From Multifurca ochricompacta (lineage: Eukaryota; Basidiomycota; Agaricomycetes; Russulales; Russulaceae): 64,000 nucleotides of DNA. The notes beneath the pieces are model-generated. The model made no database searches. It saw nothing but the letters and a program-made list of their open reading frames with translations, and was not told the DNA's origin. Shown here one piece after another: positions 22,336-35,707 of the stretch. The stretch's first letter is position 1; each line of letters starts with the position of its first letter. The DNA is taken from contig WTXG01000015.1 in assembly GCA_022496185.1 (NCBI GenBank), forward strand, positions 248,001 to 312,000. The letters run 5' to 3'. The translations under genes and the position numbers were made by a program.

Positions 22336-24698
22336 GCGGGACGACGATGTAAATAGTTCATTGAATTTTCGTGAACTAATATATCACTCACTTGCATAAG
22401 GTTCAGGGGGGGGAAAGCGCCTACTAGTACTACATTTACACTTCCGGAGCCGGCTTTTTAGAGCCAGTTTGGGGAGGAGAGCGCGATGCGAACGCTTGAA
22501 AACTCGGCTAGGATTGATATTTGTAATTGAAAGAGGTACGTAGGACTTGATATTCCACTAGTTTTCCGCAGAGGTTCCGACCGGTTTTCAAAATGTATTG
22601 AAAGGGCTCAGCGAATGGTAGGTACCTGGTGCCTCGATTTTAAAGAACTTTTTCATCATCGTGATTGCGAGGAGGCACACCCCGCCTTCTTGGACTCTGT
22701 TCCTCCTCAATGGCGCTGCCCCGCAAAAAGGGATGCGTTTGAAATGGTCCGAACTTTGATAGTTGATAGTTGATGATGTGAGAAGAAGAGACGATGTGTG
22801 CCTCTGATTACCTGTCGTCGTCTGTCTGGTAATTTTTACCGTATAGTGTATAGTACTGGCTCACGGAGGGTATACCCTTACTCCGGCGGGGGATCCAAGG
22901 GACAGCGCAGCTTGTCTACCCCACCTAGTGACCCAATGGCGTGTGTCTTTCAACAAACAGAGAGCACGGAATCAACAAATTCGGAATAAAGCAGCAAAAA
23001 AAAAGCTCAGAGCGACGAAATTAACTTGGGCCGTCCTTACGCCGATACTGTTCGGTATGAAACAGATGACAATCGATGAGACGGGCATTGGCATTCACGG
23101 CAATCAATCGTGGTGTAAAAATAATCAAGACAAAGATAAAAAAGAATTAATAAAGGCCATTGTACGACGGACGGGGAAGACAGATGGCGGTTACATTGGC
23201 TAGGTACTAGCGGAAGTAGTGCGCGATGTAAAATGTAAATGGATGAGGCAAGCGTACCTGAGTGATCGGATGTGCATTGCCCGCCCGAGGCGGAGAATGA
23301 AGTAAGAGCAATCGTGGCCCATTTGAAGGGTACAAGATGCCAAATCCTTAGTCCCTCGTCCCGCTGACCACGCCCGCTCCACGCTCATTAAAATTTATAG
23401 TTTTGGAGTTTTGGAGTTTTGGAGTTTTGGAGTTCAGTGAGAACTTGAAAGTGGCTCCTATTAGCTAGCTCGATTATCGGTGATCACACAATCGAAGATA
23501 GTAACTCATGAAAGTGCAAGAGAGGCAAACAAACGAACTTAACATCGTTAAACTGTTTCCGTTATCCGCGAACGGGGACGGGTGGATTTGACCATTATCG
23601 CATATCGCAAAAAAACATCCTCGATTTCACTTTATAACGCCCTACTATTTTGGAACGGAGTTGGCTTATTTGATGAGATGATGACATTCGCTATTCGCTT
23701 TGCCCCGTTTACAGTGCCCGTGCCCGTGGATCAGAGTTGAAGACTCAAAGAGTGCCAAGAGTGCCACTGGCTCATTCCTTCTTAATGGATCTCAGGCCGA
23801 TAAAGGAATTGGCCCCATGGCATTCTGAGTTGTGGTTATGGCATCTTCCGTTCGGTTGACTCTCCTCAAGGGCTTGGGAGAAGGGAAAGGGGAGGGGGAG
23901 GGGAGGACCATTCTTCAATGAAGATGAGGATGTGCCAAAGACAAATCAAAGTGAAACCCTCCCCCTCCCCCTCGCCTCAAGGCATGTAATCCTTCTTCTT
24001 CGACTTCGAAGTTGATCAACTCAACGTTTCTTGGCTTGGCTTGGCTATCTGTCTATCCCAACAACTTGAAGTTGTCCATCATCGGTAATCTCTGCCCCCG
24101 TCTTCTGTCGTAGGTAGAGCGCAACAAATAATGATTTTGGCTGTCCACCGCAAACCGCATTTCTTACCTTTCTTTCTTCCCTCGTGTGTATGTGCCCCCC
24201 CCCCCCCCCTCACCTTCCGTCAATTTGATTTGTTTGAAGAGATCACGGATGATGGGTTTTCTGGTAACCAAAACTCCGAAATGGCGCGTCTTTTCATTTT
24301 TCATTTTGGCTTAGCCGCCGCTGCCGCTGCCGTTGTAATCATTCCACTACCCAACAACCAATGACTATAGCTTCTTCTCAAAATAATCAACAACTCAACG
24401 TGGCAACCCATACCTGCGGTTATCGCTTCTCCAATAACTTGTATCCATCCGGCACACGTCCACCCGGCACACATATAAAAACCTTTCACCCTCCCCCGCA
24501 TTCGTCACTTGACTCTCTCCATTCCTTTTCATTGCACCGCACCGCCCCCCCCCCTTCTTTTCTTGCAAACCAATCTTGTTTTCTTGTTTTTTTTTTTTCT
24601 CTCTTCTTTTATCTACCCTTCGCTTTACTTTTTCTCTTCTATTCTTGGCTTTTTTTTCCCTACTGTCCTGTCCCCGCTCTCTCTCTTTTTTTCCTACG
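22336..24698. other. Long intergenic region
   Basis: No gene recognised over about 2.3 kb. It contains the (TTTTGGAG)4 repeat at 23401–23432, a G/A-rich tract with a matching C-rich tract near 23880–23970, a C tract near 24197, and pyrimidine-rich leader sequence immediately upstream of the second KNH gene. Confidence 0.5.
23401..23432. repeat. (TTTTGGAG)4 tandem repeat
   Basis: Four perfect copies of an 8-nt unit occur head to tail in intergenic DNA. Confidence 0.9.
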
Positions 24699-25254
24699 AT
24701 GCAACTCCTCAAGACTCTGCTCACGACTCTCCTCCTCGTCGCTTCAACGACAGCTGCCCCACCCACCGCGTACCTCCCCGCTGCTGCCGCATCTAAGCGT
24801 GACAAGCTCATCGTCGTCGCGCCGACCGTCACGTCACCCAGTTCAGGATCCAAGTGGGTAGTCGGCTCCAACCAGGTCGTTACTTGGGACACGTCCAAGA
24901 TTCCCCCGAGTGGCCAAAATAATCGCGGCACTATTTTCCTTGGCTTCAATAATGGAACCAACTCGGAAAACCTGGATGTCGGTAAGTAAAAGCTCTAATC
25001 TCCCTCACTTTAACCCTCGGTCATACTTGTGTAGCGCACCCCCTGGCTTCGAATTTCTCTATTACGTCTGGACGCCAGAGCGTAGTGGTACCAAAGGTAC
25101 CTCACAAGACCACATACTTTGTCGTTCGTGAGTCCTCCACGCGACCTTTTCTTCTTTTTGCTGAGTGCTCAAACTTTTTTGTTTTTGCTCGGCGGGAACA
25201 GTTGTTGGCGACTCGGGAAACAAATCCCCAGAGTTTACCATTTCGCACTCTTAG
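24699..25254 (+). CDS. Small secreted Kre9/KNH-domain protein, second copy
   Basis: Three exons (24699–24981, 25035–25127, 25202–25254) close in frame to 142 residues. A signal peptide (MQLLKTLLTTLLLVASTTAA) precedes a PF10342 Kre9/KNH-type domain: VTSPSSGSKWVVGSNQVVTW, GTIFLGFNNG, SENLDVG, HPLASNFSITSG, VVVPKVPHKTTYFVV and VGDSGNKSPEFTI, then SHS and stop. Like the 11927–12542 gene it ends straight after the domain, with no GPI-anchor region. The last two introns sit at the same positions and phases as in that paralog, which has one extra intron within the domain. A long pyrimidine-rich tract precedes the ATG, common upstream of well-expressed fungal genes. Confidence 0.87.
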
Positions 25255-25632
25255 GGGTTTCGTGAGGACATTTCTATCTCCTATGACACGGACACGGCTG
25301 GGCATGGACCTTGATATGTTGGACTCCGTTGTTACACTTACGCATTTTCATAGCACATGTCGCTTTCGCTATTCACATTATCGACTAGTAGGGTCAGGCA
25401 TGCTTATCATCGTATTCAGTTTTATGCTCAATACACCCATATGTTTCATCACGGCACGTCCGTGTGAACCTTCCAACCAACCATTCATCGAAGTGCGATC
25501 ATTGATGGCCGCGCTACCGTGAAATGATCGATGCATAGTATATGTATACTTCGTAGTGATGTGACGACATGGAAGCGATAGATATGCATTGAGAGAGAGA
25601 GGCCCCCCTTCCATGATTCGCCTAGGATATCA
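25255..25632. other. Convergent intergenic spacer
   Basis: Short spacer between the 3' ends of the KNH gene (plus) and the EBP gene (minus). No gene seen. Confidence 0.5.
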
Positions 25633-26938
<1,306 letters not shown>

Positions 26939-28026
26939 CGTTTCTCTCTATCAAAGAGCAGGACTTGTAGACTATTGTATTGATGGGTAACAGTTGGCAG
27001 TAAAGCGGGAAGAGGAAGGGGAAAAGGATGTGTGTAATATTTTGTCTTTGTCCGCGGCGGCTAGAGTAATAAATTATATTTATTAATCTATTACTTGGAA
27101 GGCGCCCCCCTGACGCCGCATGTTGCCCAAGTAAAGTATAATACAACAATACAACTACACTAGCGTAAACTATGATGGGTGGTGGGTGATGGGTACTGGG
27201 TACTGGGTACTGGGAGCTGGGTGCTGGGTGCTGGGTGCTGGGTGCTGGGGTTCAATTTCCTGCTTCCTGCTTCAACTTTAGAAGCTTCAGAATTGAATCC
27301 GATTCACCGGACTTGTGTCTTACAGCGGGCGGTGAGTAGACAAAGAGGAAAAGGAGCAAGTGATCACTTTGCGTGGCTCGTCGCGTGCAAGACGACAAAA
27401 GGATCGGTTCGTTTTGAGCACTGCCACCGGGGGTAGTGTGATGAGTCAAAGGATAGCACGGACGGATAGACATTGATATATCGATGGCTTTTTTCTTGCA
27501 CAACTTTGAACTCATTCAGGGGTTCCTTCGAACACGGACAATAGTGAAGCCCCCCAAATCAGGATTTATGCTTTCTCTCTCGCGGTCTCGTCTCCTCGGA
27601 AAAAGAATTATGTTTTTGTTCCGTCCGAGTCTTTGTCCTCCCGATTTATTAATGTCCCCAACACCATTCACCCTTAACTTGATCAACAAGGAAAGCACGG
27701 AACATGGCAGTACCCACTTATCAACTTACACTTTTCAACCCACCTATTCTACCTTTCACGGGCTCAAGTGCCCTCCAGTGCGCCGCCCAAAGCACTGAAA
27801 AAAACTACGGTCGGACAATCCTCCCCCTCCCCCCTCTCTCTCCCCCCCTCTAAAAAAAAAAAAGCATTACCCCAGTTAGCCTCGGAATGGTGACGGATCT
27901 TGCGAGTTCATACGGGGTTACATTCGGTTATCTGAGTGTAAAAATACAAAAAAAAAAGCCAAGGAGAATGCGGTGCTCTCTATGACGAGGAGCCATGGAA
28001 CAGGTATACAACAGGCGAAAATAATC
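26939..28026. other. Intergenic between EBP and SGF29 genes
   Basis: Includes the 7-bp minisatellite near 27177–27250 and homopolymer tracts near 27820–27865. No gene supported. Confidence 0.5.
27177..27250. repeat. Minisatellite of 7-bp units (TGGGTAC/TGGGTGC)
   Basis: About ten units: three TGGGTAC copies, one TGGGAGC, then four TGGGTGC, with looser GGTGGG units at the left. The block-wise variant distribution is typical of a replication-slippage array. Confidence 0.85.
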
Positions 28027-29376
28027 TCACTGGCCGGGCCATTCCACTACCTCCGCTGCCGAGACCATGTGCTCCTGGTCGTCATCGTCTTCAAACTTCA
28101 GTTTGTAGTAAGTTGTCCCGGAGTTCTGCACCCTAGTCAGCGCGACTCAGTATACTATAATGAACGATCAACCCTTACTCGGCCCTGCGTTGGGATGTCT
28201 TTTGGAGAGGCAATGACCTCTGCGCGATAGAAACAACTCGTGTCTGGGTATAAGGCCATGACTGTTGCTCCTGTATGAAACTGTTGATAGGCGCTTATGT
28301 GCGCTGGGCTTCCTGACGTGGCACTCTTGTCTGGGAGAGGGATGATCGAGGTGGTGGTAGACCTTAGCGAAGCGGGATAGCGGCTGTGAACAGATGGGAT
28401 GAAACCATATATTTTTTTAACAAAGAAATTACATACAGTGGCTTTCCATCTTCTTGAGGCTCGATGTCCTCCACTTCGTAGCTTCATGCTGCACTAAGCA
28501 ACACGCAAAGGAGTTTTACGATCGTCAAACGTACCGGTGTTTGTCCTGATGGAAGGATCTGACGATCCTTGCCATAATCCAAGTCGTATCTTCTGGACTT
28601 GTGCCATCGGCACCTTTTCCTGAACTGGGAGGATGAAAGGCAACCATTCTTCCTTCTTGCAGTGGAAGTTGTTTCAAAATCATCTCTCGAAGCGTCTCTC
28701 TGCGGGCTTTTGTCTCGCGCAGTGACTGCGTAGACGGCTGAGGCCCTGCAGATCCTCGCTGGGTCGGTGTAGACGTGTTGCGTGCATTTCCAGTTAAAGC
28801 AGGTGTTGATGGATTTGACGAGGAGGGTGGTGAATGTGCACGAGGGCGTTTGAACCGTTTCTCTACGGACAAAAGAAGAGAGTTAGCTCGGCATGGCGAT
28901 CCCGCATCGATCTTCACGTGCCTTGTGGTGTAGATTCAGAAGCATTTCGCATGGCAATAAGCACGCCGAGTCGCTCGAGTGCCTCGTCGATGGCTCTAGA
29001 GATGAAGGATATATGAGAAATTCTAAGCCATCGAGTCAAGACCTATGTACTTTATGTCTTTGTCTGATTGTGTCTTGATATCATTTAGGCCTGAAACTAG
29101 TTTCTTGTAATTCAATTTAATACTCTCGAATCCCTCTGTCGGGAGGGCATCTTCTACATGCCATGTAGAAATAAGTCGATTCACACGACCGATAGTTTCC
29201 TGGGTCGACGAGTTTACCGATAGCGCAGAGATAGAACTAGTTACTTGAGACCAACAGTCGATCTCTGAGCAGTGTACGATGGAACGTTTGGTCAGCGCCT
29301 TGTGTATTGTATTTAGTGTCAATTTCTGACCTTCAGTAGAAGCTGGCCGTTTCGATATACCGCGTCTCCGTTCCAT
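28027..29376 (-). CDS. SGF29: SAGA-associated factor 29 (SGF29), tandem Tudor domain
   Basis: Multi-exon gene starting at Met 29376 (MERRRGISKRPAS) and ending ...VVEWPGQ at 28027. The N-terminal part is helical, with ALERLGVLIAMRNAS, then a basic Ser/Pro linker. The C-terminal part is the SGF29 tandem Tudor domain: VAFHPP, WIMARIVRSFHQDKHR, YEVEDIEPQEDGKP, IIPLPD, FHTGATVMALYPDTSCFYRA and YKLKFEDDDDQEHMV. This matches the SGF29 order including the aromatic YPDTxxFYRA and the F.DDD strand. The family reads H3K4me2/3 and recruits SAGA. A divergent zinc-finger gene starts 336 bp away. Confidence 0.85.
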
Positions 29377-29712
29377 GTTGAACTTGAACTTGAAGTTTAA
29401 GGTAGTGTTGTGTGCCACGAGCGACGAGGTAATCAATGTCGAGTGGATCCCGATGGTTTGGCTCAATTGACACGCGGCCGAAAGAAGCAGCCAAAGGCTT
29501 TGGCGCCTTTCGTTCCCAATGGTGAAAGCGTGCATAGCGCTCCGAGTCTGCCGCCTTTCAAACCCGCCTTGCCTTTGATACCCTCGCCATGCGCCCCTCC
29601 AGCCCCCGTTACTTACCGGCGTGGTGATTATTATTTTGCCCTGTCGGAGTCTTTCATATAAAGGGCCTTCTTTGTGTCCATCACCTTACTACATTTCCCC
29701 GTCATCACAGTC
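29377..29712. promoter_or_regulatory. Shared divergent promoter, SGF29 / C2H2 gene
   Basis: Only 336 bp separate the two start codons on opposite strands. A TATA-like CATATAAAGG lies at about 29655–29664, about 50 bp before the zinc-finger ATG at 29713. Confidence 0.45.
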
Positions 29713-31017
29713 ATGAATTTCCTCGCTAACATGTCCTTTCCCTTGCGCACCTCTGCATTCGACGCGCATCTCAATCGTCAAGATGGGCAGGAATGGTCCC
29801 AGGAAGGGCTCCAAGACGCGGCAAATAGTGATCACAATACTCAGCACGCTGCCGGCAGCGGGCGTTCCTCTTCCCTTCCTTCGACCTCTCCGCCCACTGG
29901 CACTTTCCTCTTCAACCCCTATGAACAATTGCGTGCTTTTCTCAATGCATATCACTCCACCAAAGTCGACGCGAGCCGTGATTCTGGTTCTTTGAACACC
30001 GATAATCCTGGGTTCTCAGACCCGGGATTGTCCCCTGGTTCGTCAACGTGAGTAGACTTTGGGTCGTCATATTACTTCCTCCACATGCATCTCATTTCTT
30101 GCCTTAGGCCCCCGTCGTCCGTGCATTCCCCACTTGGTGGCGATGCACTGTTATCTTTTAGCCCTCCGAACCTGGCCTTTCATGACCTCCTTGCGATAAA
30201 TGGCGTTGGTGCTCACGACCTCTCACAAGCTTGCCAATATTCCATCGCCCCGTCTCCCTTGCCCAGCATTCAGCCTTATTCTACCCCCTCTGAGCAGCCT
30301 CTTTTCCAACCCGCTGCCCTTCCGGAAGAACTGATGGCTACAGCTAACATACCCAGTCTTGTGGATCAGGGATTGCAGGGCATTGGGATCGACAACATTG
30401 GCGCTTTGCAGGGCAATTATCTTGCTATTCCCCCCTTCCCAGAGACAACAGCACTTGGCCTGTATTATCCATCAAAAAATATTCAAAACCGTGAAGTTCC
30501 TCCCCTTCAATTCAACGACGCATCCGTTCCCTCTACCTTAGAGTTTGTCCCTCCTGCTCCCACTGCATCATCTGAACCCCGGAAGACCCGGGCCGTGTCT
30601 CGGGTATCAAAGGTGGCCCAGGGCAAACACGCCAGCGCCAGAGCGGACAAGACGCGGCCCGCCGACGTCGTCGCCTCGAGTAATTCTACCGCCGCTGGTG
30701 GCGCATCCCCGTTCAAGTGCCATCTCTGTGGGTTTCCTCAATCGACGCAGCGAAAGGGAGACTTTAGGCGCCATCTCAGGATTCATGAGGACGGCAAATT
30801 AACCCGATATGTCTGCTGCGGCGTCCCCGCTACCCACCCCGGGGTTGCCAGCTTGCCCCAGAGGCACACCAGTCGTTCGTACGGGGGATGTGAATTTTAC
30901 GGCGGTTGTGGCAAGTCGTATTCGAGGATGGATGCCTTGCAACGCCATTTGGGAAGATCAAGTTGCGTCGGTGGTAGTGCTAGGGACCACGAGGCATGGA
31001 GGGAGCTCTACCTCTAG
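29713..31017 (+). CDS. C2H2-type zinc-finger protein
   Basis: Two exons (29713–30047 and 30108–31017) join in frame to 414 residues. The first 270 residues are low-complexity, Ser/Pro-rich. A basic stretch follows (RKTRAVSRVSKVAQGKHASAR). The first finger FKCHLCGFPQST...RRHLRIH is C-x2-C-x14-H-x3-H. A second cysteine-rich unit, with YVCCGVP and then FYGGCGKSYSRMDALQRHLG, ends with a terminal C rather than the second H, so it is an atypical finger. The stop follows at WRELYL. This is probably a basidiomycete-specific transcription factor of unknown target. Start chosen as the first ATG after the TATA-like element. Confidence 0.82.
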
Positions 31018-32537
31018 ACTGATGGCGTGCCTTGTCATCTTCATGCATCGTGTCCCTGTTACCGGTCTCTGTACTTGTGGCATTCAACGTTATCTGCTTA
31101 TGGCTCTGTACAATGTCCTTTGTATTCTTTTTCTGTCGATGTTCCATGTCTCTTCATATGCTCTCTGTAGGTATTCCAACGTCCTTCCTGTCTCTCCCTC
31201 CTCCAGCTGTATCGTTATGGCCGCATTGTGCTTTGCTTTTTCGGCTTATATTCACATTTCTTCTTGTATACCAAGCATTTCCTTGCGAACTTTGAACCTT
31301 GTTTTCCCTTTTGGCTAACCGTGGGTTTGAAACGGAATAAATATATGGAGGTTTTATTTTGTCTTTTGCTTTCAATTTTTATTTTTCTGACGAAGCTCTT
31401 TGTGTGCCAAGTATAAAATTGAAAGAAGTGATCGCGCGCTAACTTTCATACATCACCTGAAGTTATCTACGCCAGCAAGCGGAGTTCCTCATTACAGAGT
31501 TGGGCTGGTTACTTACTAATTTTCCGCCTATTTTTTGATGATATGATATTTTCCTGGGGGGTTCACAGGTTCTAGTCCACTGCTTGTTTTCCTATCTGGG
31601 TACTACTGCACGTGTGACATTTCCTTCTCTCTGACTTTTTTGCTTATTGCTCTGCTTGCATTTTAAACCTATCTTGACTTTTTTCTTCCATCCAATCTGT
31701 CAGCCAACGCTTCATTAGTGCGGAAGTGGTGGTTGGCAACATTATCGTAACCGTAACCTCGTAATTATTGAAGGGTGATGCGCAAGGGTGCGAGTATTAG
31801 GACGTCGTCCTGAAGGGAAGGCGAAGTTTTTAAAAGTGTGTGAAGATATGAGAGTGGGGGAGGGGGAGGTAACGGGTGATGGTTTGGCTTGGCGGGGTGT
31901 TGCGCAGGGTGTATAGGACTCGGCGTCCACGCGAAATATTTAGACGGGGGATAGAACAAGAATTAAAGAATGCAATGATTGCGAAACACCCTGAAAACCC
32001 CTGACAAGTTTTTATATATAGGAAGATAATAAAAAGTGGGACACGATGGATGATGGATACAATCGGAGGTACAACACAAGACGAACACACAAAACCGTTT
32101 GGGGGGGGGGGGTTGAATTGGTAAGGGTTGGGTTCCAAAATGACCATTGTGGATAGGACCACACAGGATCTATCTCCTGAGTAGTGTGGACGAGTCATCA
32201 TGAAGCACACATGAAATGCGCCGAATGAGTGATGGTTTGTGGTATTTCGTGTGCAGAGCACACGTCGTCACTCATACAGACCAGGCGTTATGAATACCGC
32301 AGCCAGTACAACTCGTGGAACGCATAGCACTTTAACAATAGAGATCGCATTTCCCTAATGATGACTATTCCAAGGAGAAAGGAGAGGTTGAATAGTGGTT
32401 TCATCACTTTCCCATCTCGCCCAACTCTAACTCAGCCACAAGTATCTAGCATACATGAACGTATTTACTTCAGTGGCAGAAGCAAATTGAGAACGCTGAC
32501 AGGTAATAGCAAGGCGCGGTGATGTAGGCGAAAGGGT
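31018..32537. other. Intergenic, no gene recognised
   Basis: About 1.5 kb between the zinc-finger gene and the FHA gene 3' end. A G tract lies at about 32101–32112. Open frames here (for example 31830–32261 minus) are low-complexity without motifs. Confidence 0.5.
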
Positions 32538-33764
32538 TCAAGACACTTCGTCATGAAGAAGCACGTATTCCCTGTTCGAAGTCCCAAACTTCAGCACTAA
32601 AATCGTGCGATTAGCCCTGTTACACTCATAATTACCACATCATGTACACTTACCATCGCTGGCTTTGAGTTCGTAATAACGGGATGTCGGGATGGCTTCG
32701 CCGTTGACATGCGTACCATTGGTAGATTCGAGGTCAATGACAAAAGGTCTGCAAAGGTAGGTGCGACGTTAGCACTTGTATGTAAGTCAAGTGAAGGCAG
32801 GGGGCGTCACTTTATTACTCCCTTAGAGGCGCCGAGTTCGTCCTTCTGTCGAACGAGTCGGTCTGTAGAGGCTGAGACAAACGCACGTTACGACAGAAGG
32901 GGAGGCAGGTCTACGTACACTGGACAACAGCATGTTGCTTTGAGCATGACGGATGTTCCAGGGGTATGTCTGCTACCATGCGGTCACGACCGATGAGGTA
33001 CGCACTTTGTCGGTGTATATGAAGTAGATCTAGGACAATTCAACAGGTTGAACGAATAGTTGTATATAGCATAGCTCAAGCGAGGTTGGAGTGTATTACG
33101 CACCAACTTGTTCATCGGCCTTGAAAACGTAGAGCCTCCACCCTACGAGGGGCTTGCGCGCTTCAGGAGGCTCATTGTATTTGAGCAATGTGCTCGTTCC
33201 ATCTGCATTCTTTACCGTGTTCGTCGCAGCTGCAAGCAAGCCCGACGGAGCAAAGTTGGGTTTCGCTTTGTCCTCTGGTGGGGCAGGCGCAGAGGGAGAA
33301 CGCGAGGGAGAACGTGGACGAGAGCGTCTAGGGGATGCAGAGCGTCTCGGGGAGCCCCCGCGCCCGCGTTCTCCATCGCGTTCGCGGGGGTCGCGGTCTT
33401 CTCGTTGATAGTCTCTTCTGTCACGGTAATCCTCCCTTCTCGAATGATTGTCGCTGCCCGCGCGATGGCTCATGTATCGAGGGTCTCTGCCATCGTCTCG
33501 TCTCCGTCTGTCATCATCACGGTCATCAAACACATTTTTTCCTCTCTGTCTGTTACCGCCATCATCCCTTCTTCGTCTGTCGTCACGAGAATCTTGTCCC
33601 CTGTCGCGCTCCGGGACTCTTCGTTCCCGGTAGTCTTCGCGTGAATCGCGGTCCGCGCTGCGCCCGTATCCATCCGTGCCACCACGATGACCCCGATACC
33701 TATCTCCGTTTTCATGTCCCCCATGTTTTTTGTATGAGCTTGGCGAAGGAGAGGGCCGTGACAT
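32538..33764 (-). CDS. FHA-domain protein of SNIP1/Pml1 type (RES splicing/retention complex)
   Basis: Starts at Met 33764 (MSRPSPSPSSYKK). The N-terminal 150 residues are Arg/Asp/Ser-rich (RS/RD-like), typical of SNIP1 and plant Dawdle. A linker ends EARKPLVGWRLYVFK. The FHA domain is assembled over introns: LLHIHRQSAYLIGRDR, DIPLEHPSCSKQHAVVQ, then GVIKPFVIDLESTNGTHVNG, and after the last intron VLKFGTSNREYVLLHDEV and stop. The GR, SxxH and NGT FHA residues are all present. Yeast Pml1 works with Snu17 and Bud13 in the RES complex; SNIP1 relatives are spliceosomal. The shared function is inferred from the close domain match. Confidence 0.87.
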
Positions 33765-35707
33765 CGTTGGAAAACGAGTTTATTGTAGTTGTCGTGATTC
33801 AACAGGAAAAGGCAGTGTTGACGCCGCGCCGCGTTTTCCGTAAGGCGCGGCTGATCTGATTCCGATTCCCTGAATAGCCTACGAGCCATCCTTTCTTTTG
33901 ATTCAATCCTCCCATTTTATGAAGCATTGTCTGATGAATTTGAAGGTAAACAAACGTATGACCATGTCTACTAATTCTTAATTTTCAGGTGGGGTATCTT
34001 TCATAATTCAAAACGTTCGGTCTAGTTACGAGAGAATGCACTTGATATTTGATTTCGATCAGTCGCATATAGCACAACGATGAGGGCCCTGGCACATAGT
34101 GCAAGCAGGTCAAGGCCCACACAACAGTCGACGATGACCCCTCCGCTTCCAGCTTCCAGCCAGCTCGGGACAGGTCAACGCGGAAGGTGTAATCGCGTGT
34201 TATAACTAATGATGAAAGGCAGGAATCACCCACTCTCAAGCTCTGAGTCAGACGACACTGGGATCATACATTTCTAGTGTCACATGGGCTCAATCTTCGA
34301 CTGGGCAATGAGGTTCATCAAAGGGAAGGCTCGTCTGTGTCTCATTCTTCTCTAAGAATGTTCAGGGCCCTACCTGCTGTTTCCCAGCTTGTTTGGTGTT
34401 GGCTCTTCGTCACACCCCACCTCTGGAATTCGGCAAATCCTGTTCTCTCCCCTTGTAGTGTTAGGGTATAGTTATTCAATAAGCTATCTGCCACCCCGTG
34501 TTTAAGGTTCCTGGATTGCCTTTCGTAATAATATTCATCCCTTAGTTCTTGCAGCGGTGACATATCATGTTTTTCACATTTAAGCTCTTCCAGGTCCTTC
34601 TTGTCATCACTTCATGCCTTCCGTTTCGAACGTTCTAGGAACTGTGTTTGTGTTTGTCTATCGTTGAGTCTCCTCAAAATCTCACAGCACCTGGCAAAGG
34701 TGCCGTCATGATTGTCATCATCATTGGTGTACATACCCGATCCACGGTGAGTGCGAGGCAAAGTGTTCTCTAAGGAGAGGCGGGGAGATGAGAGAGAAGA
34801 GGGAGCCCTGAGTCAACTATGATTTCAAACGAGGGTATGCCGTGCTACTTGTCAATACGCTGCTTGCTGGTTCCGTTTGGCCTTGCGCTTGTCGTCGTCG
34901 AGAAACTTTGTTTGCGCTCAAGAGAAAAGAGAGAGAGAATGCTAGATTGCTGGATCGCTCTACTACGAGCATTGCAGATACCTTTATATACTTATTGAGA
35001 GTCCAGATTTGTGAAGGAGTGGTATAGTAAGAAGCAAGCCGTAAAGAGTGAAAGAGATAGAGACAAGGTGAAAACCAAGACGGACAGGTAAGGTAACGGA
35101 GAAATGGACGGGCAGGCGGCCCGGAAGGTGCACAATCCAATGCATTAATCGCTTTGTAGTATAATAAGGTGTTTTAAAACTAAATTCGATATCGAATAAA
35201 GTCAGGAGTGTTCTTAATTCAGGGCTCGTGATGAAAGCGAGAATTAAGTTCAACCAGGAATGGCGACAGCTGATGGTTTCATGCTCAACGCCCAAGCCAT
35301 CCTTACGATTAGTAACACTGTCTATTAACCGGCCGTTGAGGCCAAGAATACAGCGGTATTCTCGTCTTCAACTGTACCCGGCCTCATTTTTGGCTTCCTG
35401 TCCTCTTTCTTACTCAACATAGTGGCTGTCCATGATGAAACAGCCCACACGTATATACGATCAGGATGTATAGCCTAAAAGCCATGAGCCGACGAATATT
35501 GTGCTATACGTATTGATCAAACGCCTAAACTAGACCCACCAACCGTCAAATCCTGATTGCAAGCTCATGTACAGTACAATAGCGACTTGAAATTGAATTT
35601 ACAATCACAGGATAAAAGCGAGTCCACAGATATAGTACATATAATTACCACTACCACCACCCGCAAAGTGCTGTTCACTTAGTGTCACCAGAGTAACTAT
35701 GTCACCC
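33765..35707. other. Intergenic, no gene recognised
   Basis: About 1.9 kb. Short open frames (34342–34563 minus, 34984–35295 minus) lack recognised domains and splice partners. Confidence 0.45.

Noticed and set aside
24395..24961. 188-codon minus-strand open frame
   Set aside because: Antisense to the second KNH gene and its pyrimidine-rich leader; Lys/Glu/Arg low complexity comes from the complementary tract.
33108..33644. 178-codon plus-strand open frame
   Set aside because: Antisense shadow of the Arg/Asp-rich region of the SNIP1-like gene.
34342..34563. 73-codon minus-strand frame (ELRDEYYYERQSRN...)
   Set aside because: No domain, no splice signals linking it to neighbours, and isolated in a noncoding stretch.
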